DNA of 50,727 bases, taken from contig VBPC01000121.1 of assembly GCA_005887895.1 (NCBI GenBank), forward strand, positions 1-50,727, given 5' to 3'. Below the pieces are notes generated by a model, which did not search any database, had not been told where the DNA came from, and saw nothing but the letters and a program-made list of their open reading frames with translations. The translations under genes and the position numbers were made by a program. Positions 37,128 to 47,450 of this stretch are shown here, one piece after another. The stretch comes from Candidatus Rokuibacteriota bacterium (GTDB taxonomy: Bacteria; Methylomirabilota; Methylomirabilia; Rokubacteriales; CSP1-6). Numbering within the stretch: position 1 is the stretch's first letter; each line of letters opens with the position of its first letter.

Positions 37128-38248
37128 GCCGGTCCCCCGGCCAGCAGCAGCGCGATGCCGGTCAGCACGATGTTGAGGATCGACAGCGGGAAGAGTCCCA
37201 GCCAGCCGAGCCGCATCGCCTGGTCGTACCGGAAGCGCGGCAGCGTCCAGCGGACGAGCATCATCACGAAGATCATGACGCACACCTTGACGACGAACGC
37301 CCCCACCTGGAGCAGCGCGACGAGCACCTGTGGCAGCGTGGCCACCGCGCCCCACGGGAAGTGAAAGCCGTCGGGCTGCAGATAGGGCACCTGCCAGCCG
37401 CCCAGGAACAGCGCGGTCGTCATGCCGGCGATGACGACCGTCTCGAGGAAGTCCGCCATGGCGAACATGCCGAACTTCATCCCGCTGTACTCGACGAAGT
37501 AGCCGATGATCTCCGACTCGCCCTCCGGCATGTCGAACGGGATGCGCTTGGTGGCGGCGATGCCGGCGGTGAGGAACAGGAGGAACGCCAGCGGCTGGGT
37601 GACGATGCCCCAGGCCGGGATCCACTCGCCGAAGATCTGCGGGAAGAGCGGGTGCCCCTGCCCGCGCACGATGTCTTGCAGATCGAGCGAGCCGTACACC
37701 ATGACCACGCCCATGATCGAGGCGCCGATGGCGATCTCGGCCGAGATCATCAGGGCGGCCGACCGCTGGCCGCCCAGCAAGGCGAAGTTGTTGGCCGAGG
37801 CCCAGCCGGCCATCATCACGCCGTACACGCCGAGCGAGAGCATCGCGAAGACGTAGAGAACGCCGACGTTGAGCGTCACCGCCTGCAGCGGGATCACACG
37901 GTCGCCCACCCGCAGCGTGTCGCCGAACGGGATCGAGGCGAACGCGGTCAGCGCGAAGAAGACCGACACGAACGGCGCCAGCGAGAACAGGAAGCGATCG
38001 GCCCGCGCCGGCATGAAATCTTCTTTCGTCAGCATCTTGATCGCGTCGGCCAGCGGGTGGAGCAACCCCAGGATGCGCAGCCGTACCCCGATGAGCGGGA
38101 TGCGGATCGAGGCGCGGTTGGCGCCGATGCGGTCCTGCATGATCGCCGACTGCTTGCGCTCGACCCAGGTCAGGATCCCGCCGAGGTTGAGCATGAACAT
38201 CATGACGAAGAGGACGCGCCCGAAGACGATGCCGAGGTCGGCGATCAT
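37124..38248 (-). CDS. nuoH: NADH-quinone oxidoreductase subunit H
   Basis: The 374-residue subunit has the conserved loops TWVERKQSAIMQDRIGANRAS, LADAIKMLTKEDFMP, AATKRIPFDMPEGESEIIGYFVEYSGMKFGMFAMADF and about eight helices. The acidic quinone-site loop is intact. It forms the ubiquinone access channel. ATG overlaps nuoG by ATGA. Confidence 0.95.
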   Translation of the reverse strand: MIADLGIVFGRVLFVMMFMLNLGGILTWVERKQSAIMQDRIGANRASIRIPLIGVRLRILGLLHPLADAIKMLTKEDFMPARADRFLFSLAPFVSVFFALTAFASIPFGDTLRVGDRVIPLQAVTLNVGVLYVFAMLSLGVYGVMMAGWASANNFALLGGQRSAALMISAEIAIGASIMGVVMVYGSLDLQDIVRGQGHPLFPQIFGEWIPAWGIVTQPLAFLLFLTAGIAATKRIPFDMPEGESEIIGYFVEYSGMKFGMFAMADFLETVVIAGMTTALFLGGWQVPYLQPDGFHFPWGAVATLPQVLVALLQVGAFVVKVCVMIFVMMLVRWTLPRFRYDQAMRLGWLGLFPLSILNIVLTGIALLLAGGPA

Positions 38249-39885
38249 GCGTGGGCCGAGGCCCGCTGGCCGGGCGGCGTGGGGAGGCCGGACGCGGTGG
38301 CGCCGGCGACCAGGCGCCCGAGATCGCCGAGGCTCTGGTAGCTCATCCCGGCGAACGCGTCGACGGCGCCGGTCAGCTCGCGGAACCAGTGCTCGGCGCG
38401 GCGGCCGGCCGCCGTGCCGCCGAGGCCGACGAGGACGCGGCCGAGCAGCTCCCACTCCGGCAGCGCCTGGCCGAGCGGCTCCAGCGCGGTGCGGAAGCGC
38501 TGCACGCGGCCCTCGAAGTTCGTGAACGTCCCTTCGCGCTCCACCCAGGCGGCGGCCGGCAGCACCCAGTGGGCGCGCTCGCTCGTCGCGTTGGCGTTGG
38601 TGCCCGTGAAGATCACCGTCTCGATGCGCCCGAGCGCCCTGCTGACCTCGGCGGCGGGCCAGCCGGCGGCCAGCAGGTCGTGGTGGAAGACCCACAGGCA
38701 CTTGATCCGCCCCGAGCGCGCGGCGGCCATCAGGCCGCCCGCGTCGCCGCCGAGGCCGATCAGCGTGGCGCCGCGGCGGTTCGGCGTGCGGTCGGCGCGC
38801 AGCAGGAAATCGTCGTCCTTCGCCAGGGCCGTCGGGGGCACGTCGAAGGCCACCTCGCGGATGCCGCGCGTCTCCAGGACGCGTCGCAGGGCGATGAGGT
38901 CCTCGTTGGCCATCTGCGGCGAGGCCAGCACGGCCACCTGCTCGGGCGGGTAGCGCCGCAGCGCATCCGCGACGCCGGCCACCGCCTCGTCCCAGGTGAC
39001 GTCGGCGGGACCGCCCGGGTTGCGGCGCACCGGCGCCGTCAGGCGGGTGGCCGCATCGACGAAATCGAAGTGATAGCGGCCGATGTCGCAGAGCCACCAC
39101 GCGTTGACCTCGGCGTTGAAGCGCGGCTTCAGGCGGGCCACGCGGCGGCCCTCGGCGTGGTGCGGCCGGCGGCGGTTGACGTGAACGTCGACGTTGCAGC
39201 CGCGGGCGCAGCCGGTGCAGATCGACTTCGTCGTGTCGAGGTACCACACCCGCACCTGGAAGCGGAAGTCGCGGTCGGTCAGCGCGCCGACGGGGCAGAT
39301 GTCCACCACGTTGGCCGAGTAGTTGTTCTCGAGATCGCGCCCGGGGAAGAGGCCGATCTCGGAGTGATCGCCGCGGTGGAAGATCCCCAGCTCGCCGGTA
39401 CCGGTGATCTCGTCGCAGAAGCGCACGCAGCGCGAGCAGAGGATGCAGCGCTCGGCGTCCAGCATCACGTGGGGGCCGAGCGGCACCGCCTTCGGCTTGT
39501 GGACCTTCTCGTCCACCATGCGCGGGTCGTAGAGCCCGTGCTTCATGTAGTAGATCTGCAGCCAGCACTCGCCGGCCTGGTCGCACACCGGGCAGTCGAG
39601 CGGATGGTTGATCAGGTGGAACTCCATGATCGAGCGCCGGGTGTCGCGCACCCGCTCGGTATCGGTGTGCACGACCATGCCGTCGCCGGCCGTCGTGTTG
39701 CAGGCGATCGTCGGCCGCGGGGCCTTCTCGATGTCGACCATGCAGAGCCGGCACTGGCCGGCGATCGACAGGCCCGGATGGTAGCAGTAGTGCGGCACCT
39801 CGATGCCGAGACGGCGGGCGGCCTCGATGAGGTTCGTCCCCGCCTCGACCTCGATCTCCTTGCCGTCGATCGTCAGCTTCGGCAC
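38245..39885 (-). CDS. nuoG: NADH-quinone oxidoreductase subunit G, short form
   Basis: The N-terminus holds a 2Fe-2S site (HYCYHPGLSIAGQCRLC ... PTIAC), a His-coordinated 4Fe-4S (HPLDCPVCDQAGEC) and a second 4Fe-4S (CILCSRCVRFC ... VDICPVGAL). A further CTGCARGCNVDV begins the molybdopterin-like part. At 546 residues it is much shorter than E. coli NuoG (about 900), as the distal molybdopterin-like domain is reduced; short forms are known in other phyla. It starts at GTG, 4 nt after the nuoF stop. Peripheral-arm electron relay. Confidence 0.93.
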   Translation of the reverse strand: MPKLTIDGKEIEVEAGTNLIEAARRLGIEVPHYCYHPGLSIAGQCRLCMVDIEKAPRPTIACNTTAGDGMVVHTDTERVRDTRRSIMEFHLINHPLDCPVCDQAGECWLQIYYMKHGLYDPRMVDEKVHKPKAVPLGPHVMLDAERCILCSRCVRFCDEITGTGELGIFHRGDHSEIGLFPGRDLENNYSANVVDICPVGALTDRDFRFQVRVWYLDTTKSICTGCARGCNVDVHVNRRRPHHAEGRRVARLKPRFNAEVNAWWLCDIGRYHFDFVDAATRLTAPVRRNPGGPADVTWDEAVAGVADALRRYPPEQVAVLASPQMANEDLIALRRVLETRGIREVAFDVPPTALAKDDDFLLRADRTPNRRGATLIGLGGDAGGLMAAARSGRIKCLWVFHHDLLAAGWPAAEVSRALGRIETVIFTGTNANATSERAHWVLPAAAWVEREGTFTNFEGRVQRFRTALEPLGQALPEWELLGRVLVGLGGTAAGRRAEHWFRELTGAVDAFAGMSYQSLGDLGRLVAGATASGLPTPPGQRASAHA

Positions 39886-39889
39886 GCAC

Positions 39890-41112
<1,223 letters not shown>

Positions 41113-41113
<1 letters not shown>

Positions 41114-41652
41114 CAGCGCAGCCCCTCCAGGATGCGATCGACCTTCTCCGGCGTCAGGTTCAGCTCGTAGCGGTCGTCGACCTGCGCCATGGGAGCCGCC
41201 TCGCAGGCGCACAGGCACTCGACGGACTGCAGGGTGACGCGGCCGTCGTCGGTCGTCTCGCCGACCTCGACGCCGAGCCGGCGCTGGACGTGGGCGAGGA
41301 TGTCGCGCGAGCCGGCCAGGTAGCAGGACAGGTTGTGGCAGACGGCGACGACGTGCCGGCCCTTCGGCTGCTGGAAGTAGAGCGTGTAGAACGTCACGAC
41401 CTCGTGGACGTGGGCGGGCGACAGCGCGAAGAACCCGGCGACGTACTCCTCGACCTCGAGCGAGATCCAGCCGAAGGCGTCCTGGGCCATGTGCAGCACC
41501 GGGAGCAGCGCACCCCGCTTGTCGGGATAGAGTCCCTGCAGCCGCCGGACTTCCGCGAGCTGCTCCGGGGTAAAGGCCACGTTTGTAGCGGGGCCCGCGA
41601 GGCCGGCTCGCTCCGCAGGTGGGCTGTTCGAGGATCCCGGGGCTCCGTTCAT
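41113..41652 (-). CDS. nuoE: NADH-quinone oxidoreductase subunit E
   Basis: The 179-residue thioredoxin-like protein holds the N1a 2Fe-2S ligands in VAVCHNLSCYLAG and VECLCACEAAP. The first 25 residues (NGAPGSSNSPPAERAGLAGPATNV) form a proline/alanine-rich extension before FTPEQLAEVRRL that most NuoE lack. ATG overlaps nuoD by ATGA. Confidence 0.94.
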
Positions 41653-43019
41653 CGGTCCAGCTCGCCGCCGATCATGTTCACGGAACCGAAGGTCGGGATG
41701 AGGTCGGCGACCATCTCGCCCTCGATCATCCGGTGCAGCGCGGCCATCGGCGGCAGGCAGGGCGGCCGGCAGCGCACGCGATACGGGCGGTCGGAGCCGT
41801 CGGAGACGACGTAGAAGCCGAGCTCGCCGTTGGCGCCCTCCGAGGCGAAGTAGGCCTCGCCGAGCGGCGGCTGGATCCCGTAGCCCTCCATGATCAGCAT
41901 GAAGTGGTTCATCAGGCCCTCGATGGAGCCATAGGTCGTTTCCTTCGGCGGCAGCACGACCCGCTTGTCGTGCGCGTTCACCCGATCCCAGGCGCCGCGG
42001 TTCTGCCCCTGCAGATTGGGCGACAGGCGGATCGGCACCAGCAGCAGGCCCTCGGTCTTGCCCTGCTTGCCCTGGTCGACGTAGGCGGCCGGATCGATCG
42101 GACGGCCCTCGAAGTCGACGTTGACGGGCCCGCCGGGCATGAGGGCCAGCGCCTGCTCGGCGATGCGCATCGACTGCTCCATCTCGGCCATGCGCACGAG
42201 ATAGCGCGAGTAGTTGTCGCCGTCCTTCTGGATGGGGATCTCGAACTCGACGCGGTCGTAGGCCCAGTGCGGCTGCGCGCGGCGCACGTCGTACCCGACA
42301 CCGACCGCCCGCAGCAGCGGCCCGGTGATCGCGTAGCCGATCGTCTCCTCGCGCGAGAGCACGCCGACGCCCACCATGCGGTCCATGAAGATCCGGTTGC
42401 CGGTCAGCAGGCGGTGGACCTCGTCCAGCACCTCGCGCGTCTCCTTGAAGGCGTTGGTCATCTTGGCCGCGAAGCCGTCCGGCAGGTCGGCCTTCACGCC
42501 CCCGACCCGGCCGTAGGAGATCGTCAGGCGGGCGCCGGTGACGTCCTCCACCAGCTCCCACAGGAACTCGCGCGCCTTGATCATGTAGAGGAAGACGGTG
42601 AAGGCGCCCAGCTCCATCGCGGAGGCCCCGACGCAGGTCAGGTGGTCGCAGATCCGCGAGATCTCCGCCATGGCGGTGCGGATGAACTTGCAGCGCTCGG
42701 TCACCTCGATGCCGAGGAGCTTCTCGACCGCCGAGGCATACGCGAAGTTGTTGATGAGGGGCGACACGTAGTTCAGGCGGTCGGTGTACGGGATGGCGTT
42801 GTTGTAGCCGCCGACCTCGCAGTCCTTCTCGAACGCCCGGTGGAGGTAGCCGATCTCGACGTCGGCGCCGACGATCGTCTCGCCGTCCAGCTCGGCCTCG
42901 ATGCGGATGATGCCGTGCATGGCCGGATGGGCGGGGCCGACGCCGACCTGGAGGTTGCCGCCGCTGCCGGTGCCGCTGCCCTCGCCTAGCAAGATCTGGC
43001 GCCGCGTGCGCTCGGCCAT
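41649..43019 (-). CDS. nuoD: NADH-quinone oxidoreductase subunit D with internal insertion
   Basis: The protein shows VGPAHPAMHGIIRIEAELDGE, GYLHRAFEK, AIPYTDRLNYVSP and the C-terminal EGEMVADLIPTFGSVNMIGGELDR. At 456 residues it is longer than the usual 390-420 of the family: between GPVNVD and KRVVLPPKE (about residues 303-352) it carries an extra stretch of some 45-50 residues (GRPIDPAAYVDQGKQGKTEGLLLVPIRLSPN...). It provides the quinone-binding cavity with NuoB. It starts 2 nt after nuoC. Confidence 0.94.
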   Translation of the reverse strand: MAERTRRQILLGEGSGTGSGGNLQVGVGPAHPAMHGIIRIEAELDGETIVGADVEIGYLHRAFEKDCEVGGYNNAIPYTDRLNYVSPLINNFAYASAVEKLLGIEVTERCKFIRTAMAEISRICDHLTCVGASAMELGAFTVFLYMIKAREFLWELVEDVTGARLTISYGRVGGVKADLPDGFAAKMTNAFKETREVLDEVHRLLTGNRIFMDRMVGVGVLSREETIGYAITGPLLRAVGVGYDVRRAQPHWAYDRVEFEIPIQKDGDNYSRYLVRMAEMEQSMRIAEQALALMPGGPVNVDFEGRPIDPAAYVDQGKQGKTEGLLLVPIRLSPNLQGQNRGAWDRVNAHDKRVVLPPKETTYGSIEGLMNHFMLIMEGYGIQPPLGEAYFASEGANGELGFYVVSDGSDRPYRVRCRPPCLPPMAALHRMIEGEMVADLIPTFGSVNMIGGELDR

Positions 43020-43021
43020 CG

Positions 43022-43519
43022 TCAGGCGCTCGGGCCGATCAGCGGCTGCCGCCGGTTGATCGGGTAGTCCTTGCGCAGCGGGTGCCCGACGAACTCCTCG
43101 TACATCAGGAGCCGCCGCGGGTCGGGGTGGCCGGCGAACCGGACGCCGAACATGTCCCACACCTCGCGCTCGAACCAGTTGGCGATCGGCCACAGGTCGA
43201 CGGCCGTCGGCACCTGGGCGTCGTCCTCGTCCACCCGCGTCTTCACGCGAACGCGGTGGTTGTGGCCGAGCGAGTAGAGGTGGTAGACGACCTCGAAGCG
43301 CGGCCCGTCCTCACGACCCGGGTACTTGAGGTAGTCGACCGCCGTGAGGTCCATCAGCACGTCGAACGCCAGCGCCGCCTCGTCGCGACAGAAGGCGAGC
43401 GTGTCGATCAGCATCGCGCGCTCCACCACGAGGGTGGCGTCGCCGCGGTGCTCGTGGGTCTCGAGGACGGCGCCGCCGAAGCGGTCGCGCAGGCGCTGGA
43501 CGATCTGCCCGCCCTGCAC
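43022..43519 (-). CDS. nuoC: NADH-quinone oxidoreductase subunit C
   Basis: The 165-residue protein has the 30-kDa subunit signature (NWFEREVWDMFGVRFAGHPDPRRLLMYEEFVGHPLRKDYP) and the preceding LMDLTAVDYL. Starts with GTG immediately after the nuoB stop with no gap. It is a separate gene, not fused to nuoD as in E. coli. Confidence 0.95.
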   Translation of the reverse strand: MQGGQIVQRLRDRFGGAVLETHEHRGDATLVVERAMLIDTLAFCRDEAALAFDVLMDLTAVDYLKYPGREDGPRFEVVYHLYSLGHNHRVRVKTRVDEDDAQVPTAVDLWPIANWFEREVWDMFGVRFAGHPDPRRLLMYEEFVGHPLRKDYPINRRQPLIGPSA

Positions 43520-43978
43520 TCAGTACCTCTGGGTCTGGGTGGCGATGCGGTCCTGCAGCTTCATGAGGCCGTCGATGACCGACTCCGGCCGCGGCGGGCA
43601 GCCCGGGATGTAGATGTCGACCGGGATGATCGTGTCGATGCCCTGCACGGTGGCGTAGTTGTCGTAGAAGCCGCCGGTGCACGTGCAGACGCCGAAGGCC
43701 ACCACCCACTTGGGCTCGGTCATCTGGTCGTACACGCGCTTCAGGACCGGCGCCATCTTGTGCGAGATGGTGCCGACGACGAACAGCACGTCGGCCTGGC
43801 GTGGCGAGAAGCGCGGCAGGCCGGCGCCGAAGCGGTCGATGTCGTAGTGCGAGCACGCGGTGGCCATGTACTCCATGCCGCAGCAGGCGGTGACGAACGG
43901 GTATTGGAAGATGGAGTACTTCCGCGCCCACCCGATGGCCTCGTCGAGCTTCGAGGTGAAGAAGCTGCCTACTCCCAC
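43520..43978 (-). CDS. nuoB: NADH-quinone oxidoreductase subunit B
   Basis: The 152-residue protein carries the N2 cluster cysteines (TACCGMEYMATACSHYDIDRFG, GVCTCTGGFYDNYATVQGIDTIIPVDIYIPGCPPRPE). The GTG at 43978 overlaps the nuoA stop by 10 nt, and it is the last start that keeps the conserved N-terminus. It links the iron-sulfur chain to quinone. Confidence 0.94.
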   Translation of the reverse strand: MGVGSFFTSKLDEAIGWARKYSIFQYPFVTACCGMEYMATACSHYDIDRFGAGLPRFSPRQADVLFVVGTISHKMAPVLKRVYDQMTEPKWVVAFGVCTCTGGFYDNYATVQGIDTIIPVDIYIPGCPPRPESVIDGLMKLQDRIATQTQRY

Positions 43979-44322
43979 TCGAGGCCGCCTTTCCGCCAGA
44001 TGTAGAAGAAGCCGAGCATGAGGATCGCGAGGAACACCAGCATCTCGCCGAAGCCGAACCAGCCGAGCCGCCGGTAGAGCATGGCCCACGGCCACACGAA
44101 CAGCAGCTCGATGTCGATCAGGATGAAGAAGATCGCCACCGTGGAGAACTTGATCGAGAACCGCCCCTCCGAGACCTCGATGGGATCCTTGCCGCACTCG
44201 AACGGCTCCGCCTTCACCGGCGTGAGCCGGCGCGGCGCCGCCAGCCGCGGGATGAACAGCAGCAGGCCGGCCACCAGCGCGGCGAACGCGAACACCATGA
44301 GGATCGGCGCGTAGGTGGTCAC
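43969..44322 (-). CDS. nuoA: NADH-quinone oxidoreductase subunit A
   Basis: The 117-residue membrane protein has PFECGKDPIEVSEGRFSIKFSTVAIFFILIDIELLFVWPWAML, diagnostic for NuoA, and three helices. The GTG at 44322 overlaps the lipA stop by 4 nt, coupling complex I expression to lipoate synthesis. Confidence 0.95.
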   Translation of the reverse strand: MTTYAPILMVFAFAALVAGLLLFIPRLAAPRRLTPVKAEPFECGKDPIEVSEGRFSIKFSTVAIFFILIDIELLFVWPWAMLYRRLGWFGFGEMLVFLAILMLGFFYIWRKGGLEWE

Positions 44323-45227
44323 GCGCTCCGGTTCTCCGCCGCGTCGGCCTGCTTCTTCGCGTGATACGAGCTGCGCACCAGCGGGCCTGACTCGACGTGG
44401 GCGAAGCCGAGCGAGCGGCCGATCCCGGCCAGCTCGGCGAACTCGTCGGGATGGTAGTAGCGCGCGACCGGCAGGTGCTGCGCCGAGGGCCGCAGGTACT
44501 GGCCGAGCGTGAGGATCGACACGCCGACCTCGACGAGGTCGCCCAGCGTGCTCACCAGCTCGTCGCGCTCCTCGCCGAGGCCGAGGATGATGCCGGACTT
44601 CAGCGGCAGCGCGGGCGCCGTCGCCTTCGCGTGGCGGAACAGCTCCAGCACGCGCTCGTAGCGGCCCCCGTGACGCGCCAGCTTGTAGAGGCGCGGCACC
44701 GTCTCGGTGTTGTGGTTGAGGATCGCCGGCGCCGCCGCGATGACCATGTCGAGCGACGCGCGCCGGCCGAGGAAGTCCGGGATCAGCACCTCGACGCGAC
44801 AGGCCGGCGCATGCGTCCGCACGGCCTGGATGGTGGCGGCCCAGTGGGCGGCGCCGCCGTCGGCGAGATCGTCGCGGTTGACCGACGTGATCACGACGTA
44901 CTCGAGCCCGAGCTCGGCCACCGCCCGGCCGATGCGCTGCGGCTCCTCGCGGTCTTCCCACACCGGCGTACCGTGGGCGATCGCGCAGTATCCACAGTTC
45001 CGCGTGCACACGTCGCCGAGGATCATGAACGTCGCGGTGGCGTCCTCCCAGCACTCGCCGATGTTAGGGCAGTGCGCCTCCTCGCACACCGAGTGGAGGT
45101 TCAGCGAGCGCATCAGCCGGCGCAGCCGCATGTAGCCGGGCCCGCCCGGCGCGCGCACCTTCAGCCACGCCGGCTTGCGGCCGTCGGCGAGGGCGCTCGG
45201 CTGGAGCACGGGGAGTGGATGCGTCAT
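44319..45227 (-). CDS. lipA: lipoyl synthase
   Basis: The 302-residue radical-SAM enzyme has the auxiliary cluster motif CEEAHCPNIGEC, the radical-SAM motif CTRNCGYC, ITSVNRDDLADGGAAHW and the C-terminal RSSYHA motif that includes the serine ligand. It inserts two sulfurs into protein-bound octanoate, giving the lipoyl cofactor used by E2 of this window. It is the first gene of the long minus-strand array, with a CATAAT -10 candidate 24 nt upstream. Confidence 0.95.
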   Translation of the reverse strand: MTHPLPVLQPSALADGRKPAWLKVRAPGGPGYMRLRRLMRSLNLHSVCEEAHCPNIGECWEDATATFMILGDVCTRNCGYCAIAHGTPVWEDREEPQRIGRAVAELGLEYVVITSVNRDDLADGGAAHWAATIQAVRTHAPACRVEVLIPDFLGRRASLDMVIAAAPAILNHNTETVPRLYKLARHGGRYERVLELFRHAKATAPALPLKSGIILGLGEERDELVSTLGDLVEVGVSILTLGQYLRPSAQHLPVARYYHPDEFAELAGIGRSLGFAHVESGPLVRSSYHAKKQADAAENRSA

Positions 45228-45250
45228 GGGCGCGCTCTCAAAACCGCATC

Positions 45251-45256
45251 ATTATG
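45251..45256 (-). promoter_or_regulatory. -10 candidate upstream of lipA-nuo-pdh
   Basis: CATAAT on the minus strand 23 nt before the lipA ATG; the -35 region is weak (GTGCCG at 17-nt spacing). Inference. Confidence 0.35.
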
Positions 45257-45376
45257 CCACGTTGCACGAGTCGCGGCACGCGCCATGCCGTCACGCGGCG
45301 CTGCCGCCGGGCCCGGGCCGGTCTCGGCGGCACCGCGGTTGCTTACTGGTTAGGCGAGCCGCCCGGCGGCCGGAGC

Positions 45377-45625
45377 ATGGAAGACATCAGCCTGCGTGCC
45401 CGTGTGCGCCGAATGGTCCAGACCGGCGAGATGCCGTGCGAGGAGACCGGCAAGATCTGGGCGGGGCGCGGGGTCGGCACGCATTGCGCGGCGTGCGGCT
45501 ACGCCATCACGCCGAGCGAGGTCGAGTTCGAGATCACGCTGACCTCCGGCGTCGAGCTCCGGCTGCACCGCGGCTGCCACGACGTCTGGCGCGAGGAGTG
45601 CGAGGAGCTGAGCGCGCGCGATTGA
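45377..45625 (+). CDS. small cysteine-containing hypothetical protein
   Basis: The ATG at 45377 follows GGAG closely and begins MEDISLRARVRRMVQTGEMPCEETG. The 82-residue product has THCAACGYAITPSEVEFEIT and LRLHRGCHDVWREECEEL, so it contains Cys pairs that could bind zinc. The frame open upstream (from 45215) is antisense and arginine-rich. No established function. It is divergent from lipA and upstream of a possible methyltransferase. Confidence 0.7.
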   Translation: MEDISLRARVRRMVQTGEMPCEETGKIWAGRGVGTHCAACGYAITPSEVEFEITLTSGVELRLHRGCHDVWREECEELSARD

Positions 45626-45653
45626 CCGGCGAAATCGTGGTACTCACGAGCCC

Positions 45654-46586
45654 ATGGGCTCGGTGCTCGCCGGCCTGGGTCGGCTGCTGCGCCGCCACAC
45701 GCCCGCATCGCTGAAGTCGCTGGTGCCCGTGCGCTCGCGCGCGCGGTTGCGCGCCTGGCTGGGGCTCGACGTCTTTCCCGACCTCGCCGTGCGCCATGCG
45801 CTCTTCCGCAGCCGGGAGTACGCGGCCGTGCGGCGCGCGGCGCGCGTCTTCGACGAGCAGAAGCGCGGCAAGCCCGTCATGGAGCGTCCCCACCAGGCCT
45901 CGTACGTCGTCACCCGCTGGCTCGTGGGCGCCCGCGTCCGCTCGGCCTTCCACGTCGGCTACGCCAGCGGCCGCTACCTGTTCTATCTCTCGCGGATGGG
46001 CATCGCCGGCGGCGGCACCGATCTGCCCGCGACCGAGACCTACTGGACCGAGCGCGTCGCCGCGCGGCTCGACCCGACGACCGCCCGGCGACTCCTGACG
46101 CTGGACTTCTTCGACCTGCGCCCCGCCGACGTGCGGACGGCGTGCGGCGATGCGGCCTCACCGATCGACGTCTGCTTCTCCGAGGCCACGTTCGAGACGC
46201 TGCTGCCGTGGCGCGAGGGCCGCGTCTCGGTGGCGAAGTACGGCCAGGCCGGCGCAGAGGCGGCGCGGACGCTGATGCTCGGACGGTTTCCCGAGAAGCT
46301 GGCCGAGCTGGCCGCGTGCTTCCGGAACTTCGCGTTCATCGAGCCCGAGCCGGCCGCCGGCGGCGCCGGCGCCGTCTTCGACGCGGCCGCCCGGCGCCTG
46401 GACGGCTTCGACTACAGCGTGTGGACGTTCCGTCCGCCGCTCGACCAGATCTTCCGGCTCACGCCCCGCTCACCCGTTCGCCAGACCGTCTACGCCTACA
46501 CGCGCGACGCCGCGCTCCTGCAGGCGCTCGCCGCCTACGCCGAGCGCTATCGGTCGCCCCGCTCCGGAGGCCGCTGGCTGGCCTGA
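45654..46586 (+). CDS. hypothetical protein, possible SAM-methyltransferase fold
   Basis: The 310-residue protein contains SAFHVGYASGRYLFYLSRMGIAGGGTDLPATETYWTERVAARL, with a G-x-A-x-G-like loop suggestive of a Rossmann SAM-binding motif I, followed by LLTLDFFDLRPADVRTA and CFSEATFETLLPW. The end (FRPPLDQIFRLTPRSPVRQTVYAYTR) is not recognised. If it is a methyltransferase, motif I is non-canonical. It overlaps the convergent Anbu gene by 40 bp. Confidence 0.6.
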   Translation: MGSVLAGLGRLLRRHTPASLKSLVPVRSRARLRAWLGLDVFPDLAVRHALFRSREYAAVRRAARVFDEQKRGKPVMERPHQASYVVTRWLVGARVRSAFHVGYASGRYLFYLSRMGIAGGGTDLPATETYWTERVAARLDPTTARRLLTLDFFDLRPADVRTACGDAASPIDVCFSEATFETLLPWREGRVSVAKYGQAGAEAARTLMLGRFPEKLAELAACFRNFAFIEPEPAAGGAGAVFDAAARRLDGFDYSVWTFRPPLDQIFRLTPRSPVRQTVYAYTRDAALLQALAAYAERYRSPRSGGRWLA

Positions 46587-47401
46587 ACGGCGGCGGGATC
46601 GGACGGGTTCGGCGGCGGCTCGACGAGGACGATGCTCTCCTCTTGCGGCGCCTGGGGCTGGCCCGCGTCGCGGCCGACACGGAAGCGGATCTGTGGCAGC
46701 CGCGCCACCGCCTGGCGCAGGGCCTGCTCCCAGCGCACGCCGATCTTCACCAGATCGGGATCGTTCGCCGTGAACCGGCGCTGCCGCGTGATCTCGAGCT
46801 CGTCCACGCCGTAGGCGAGGAGGTCGACCGGCGGTCCCACGGTGACGTTGGAGCGCATCGTGGAGTCCAGGGACAGCAGCGCGTACTTCGCCGCCTCCTC
46901 GAGCGTCGTCCTGTCGAAGCGGATGCCGCGATCCAGGATGGGGCGGCCGTACTTCGTCTCCCCGATCTGCAGATACGGCGAGTCCTCGCTGGCCTGCAGC
47001 GGGTTCCCCTGCGGGTAGACGATGAAGAGTCCCGGGCGCTCGCCGCGCACCTGGCCGCCGACGATGAGGTTGACGTTGAACTTGAACTCGTCGCGCTCCA
47101 GGGCGGCGCGATCCATGTCCGACACCCGGCGCACCTCGTCGCCGATGATGCGCGCGGCGTCGTAGAGCGAAAGCGCCTGCGCCAGCCCCTTGCCGTCGTC
47201 GAAATCACGCCGGAGCAGCGTGATGATCGATTGCGTGCAGGAGAGACTGCCGCTGCTGAGGAGGACGAAAACGCGCTCCCCGGGCTGCTCGAACACGTGC
47301 ATCTTGCGCGCGACGTTCACCTGGTCGTGGCCGGCGTTGGTGCGCGAGTCGGAGGCCATCACGAGACCCTGCCGTGTCCAGATGCCGACGCAGTACGTCA
47401 C
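46547..47401 (-). CDS. Anbu-type bacterial proteasome-like peptidase
   Basis: The 284-residue protein starts MTYCVGIWTRQGLVMASDSRTNAG, where Thr2 would become the N-terminal nucleophile after Met removal; Asp18 and Lys33 occupy the expected catalytic places. VFVLLSSGSLSCTQSIITLL and FNVNLIVGGQ are Anbu features. The C-terminal tail of about 40 residues (QPQAPQEESIVLVEPPPNPSDP) is an extra. Anbu genes are known to travel with transglutaminase-like, alpha-E and ATP-grasp genes; here only the transglutaminase-like gene, on the divergent strand, is present. It starts with GTG. Confidence 0.85.
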   Translation of the reverse strand: MTYCVGIWTRQGLVMASDSRTNAGHDQVNVARKMHVFEQPGERVFVLLSSGSLSCTQSIITLLRRDFDDGKGLAQALSLYDAARIIGDEVRRVSDMDRAALERDEFKFNVNLIVGGQVRGERPGLFIVYPQGNPLQASEDSPYLQIGETKYGRPILDRGIRFDRTTLEEAAKYALLSLDSTMRSNVTVGPPVDLLAYGVDELEITRQRRFTANDPDLVKIGVRWEQALRQAVARLPQIRFRVGRDAGQPQAPQEESIVLVEPPPNPSDPAAVQASQRPPERGDR

Positions 47402-47409
47402 CCGGGTAT

Positions 47410-47442
47410 CGTAACAGAGGCCGGCCGGAGGGCCGTGTTACG
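47410..47442. promoter_or_regulatory. inverted repeat between divergent Anbu and transglutaminase genes
   Basis: CGTAACA (47410-47416) and TGTTACG (47436-47442) are perfect inverted arms 19 nt apart in the 49-bp intergenic gap. TACGAT on the minus strand and TACGGT on the plus strand are -10-like hexamers 6 nt from each start codon and use these arms, so a symmetric shared promoter or operator is plausible. Confidence 0.45.
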
Positions 47443-47450
47443 GTGACCTC

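Noticed and set aside
41575-41652. NuoE N-terminal extension as a further repeat copy
   Set aside because: It is G+C-rich with proline/alanine codons, but it lacks the CGAAATGG core and shows no hairpin of the same form.
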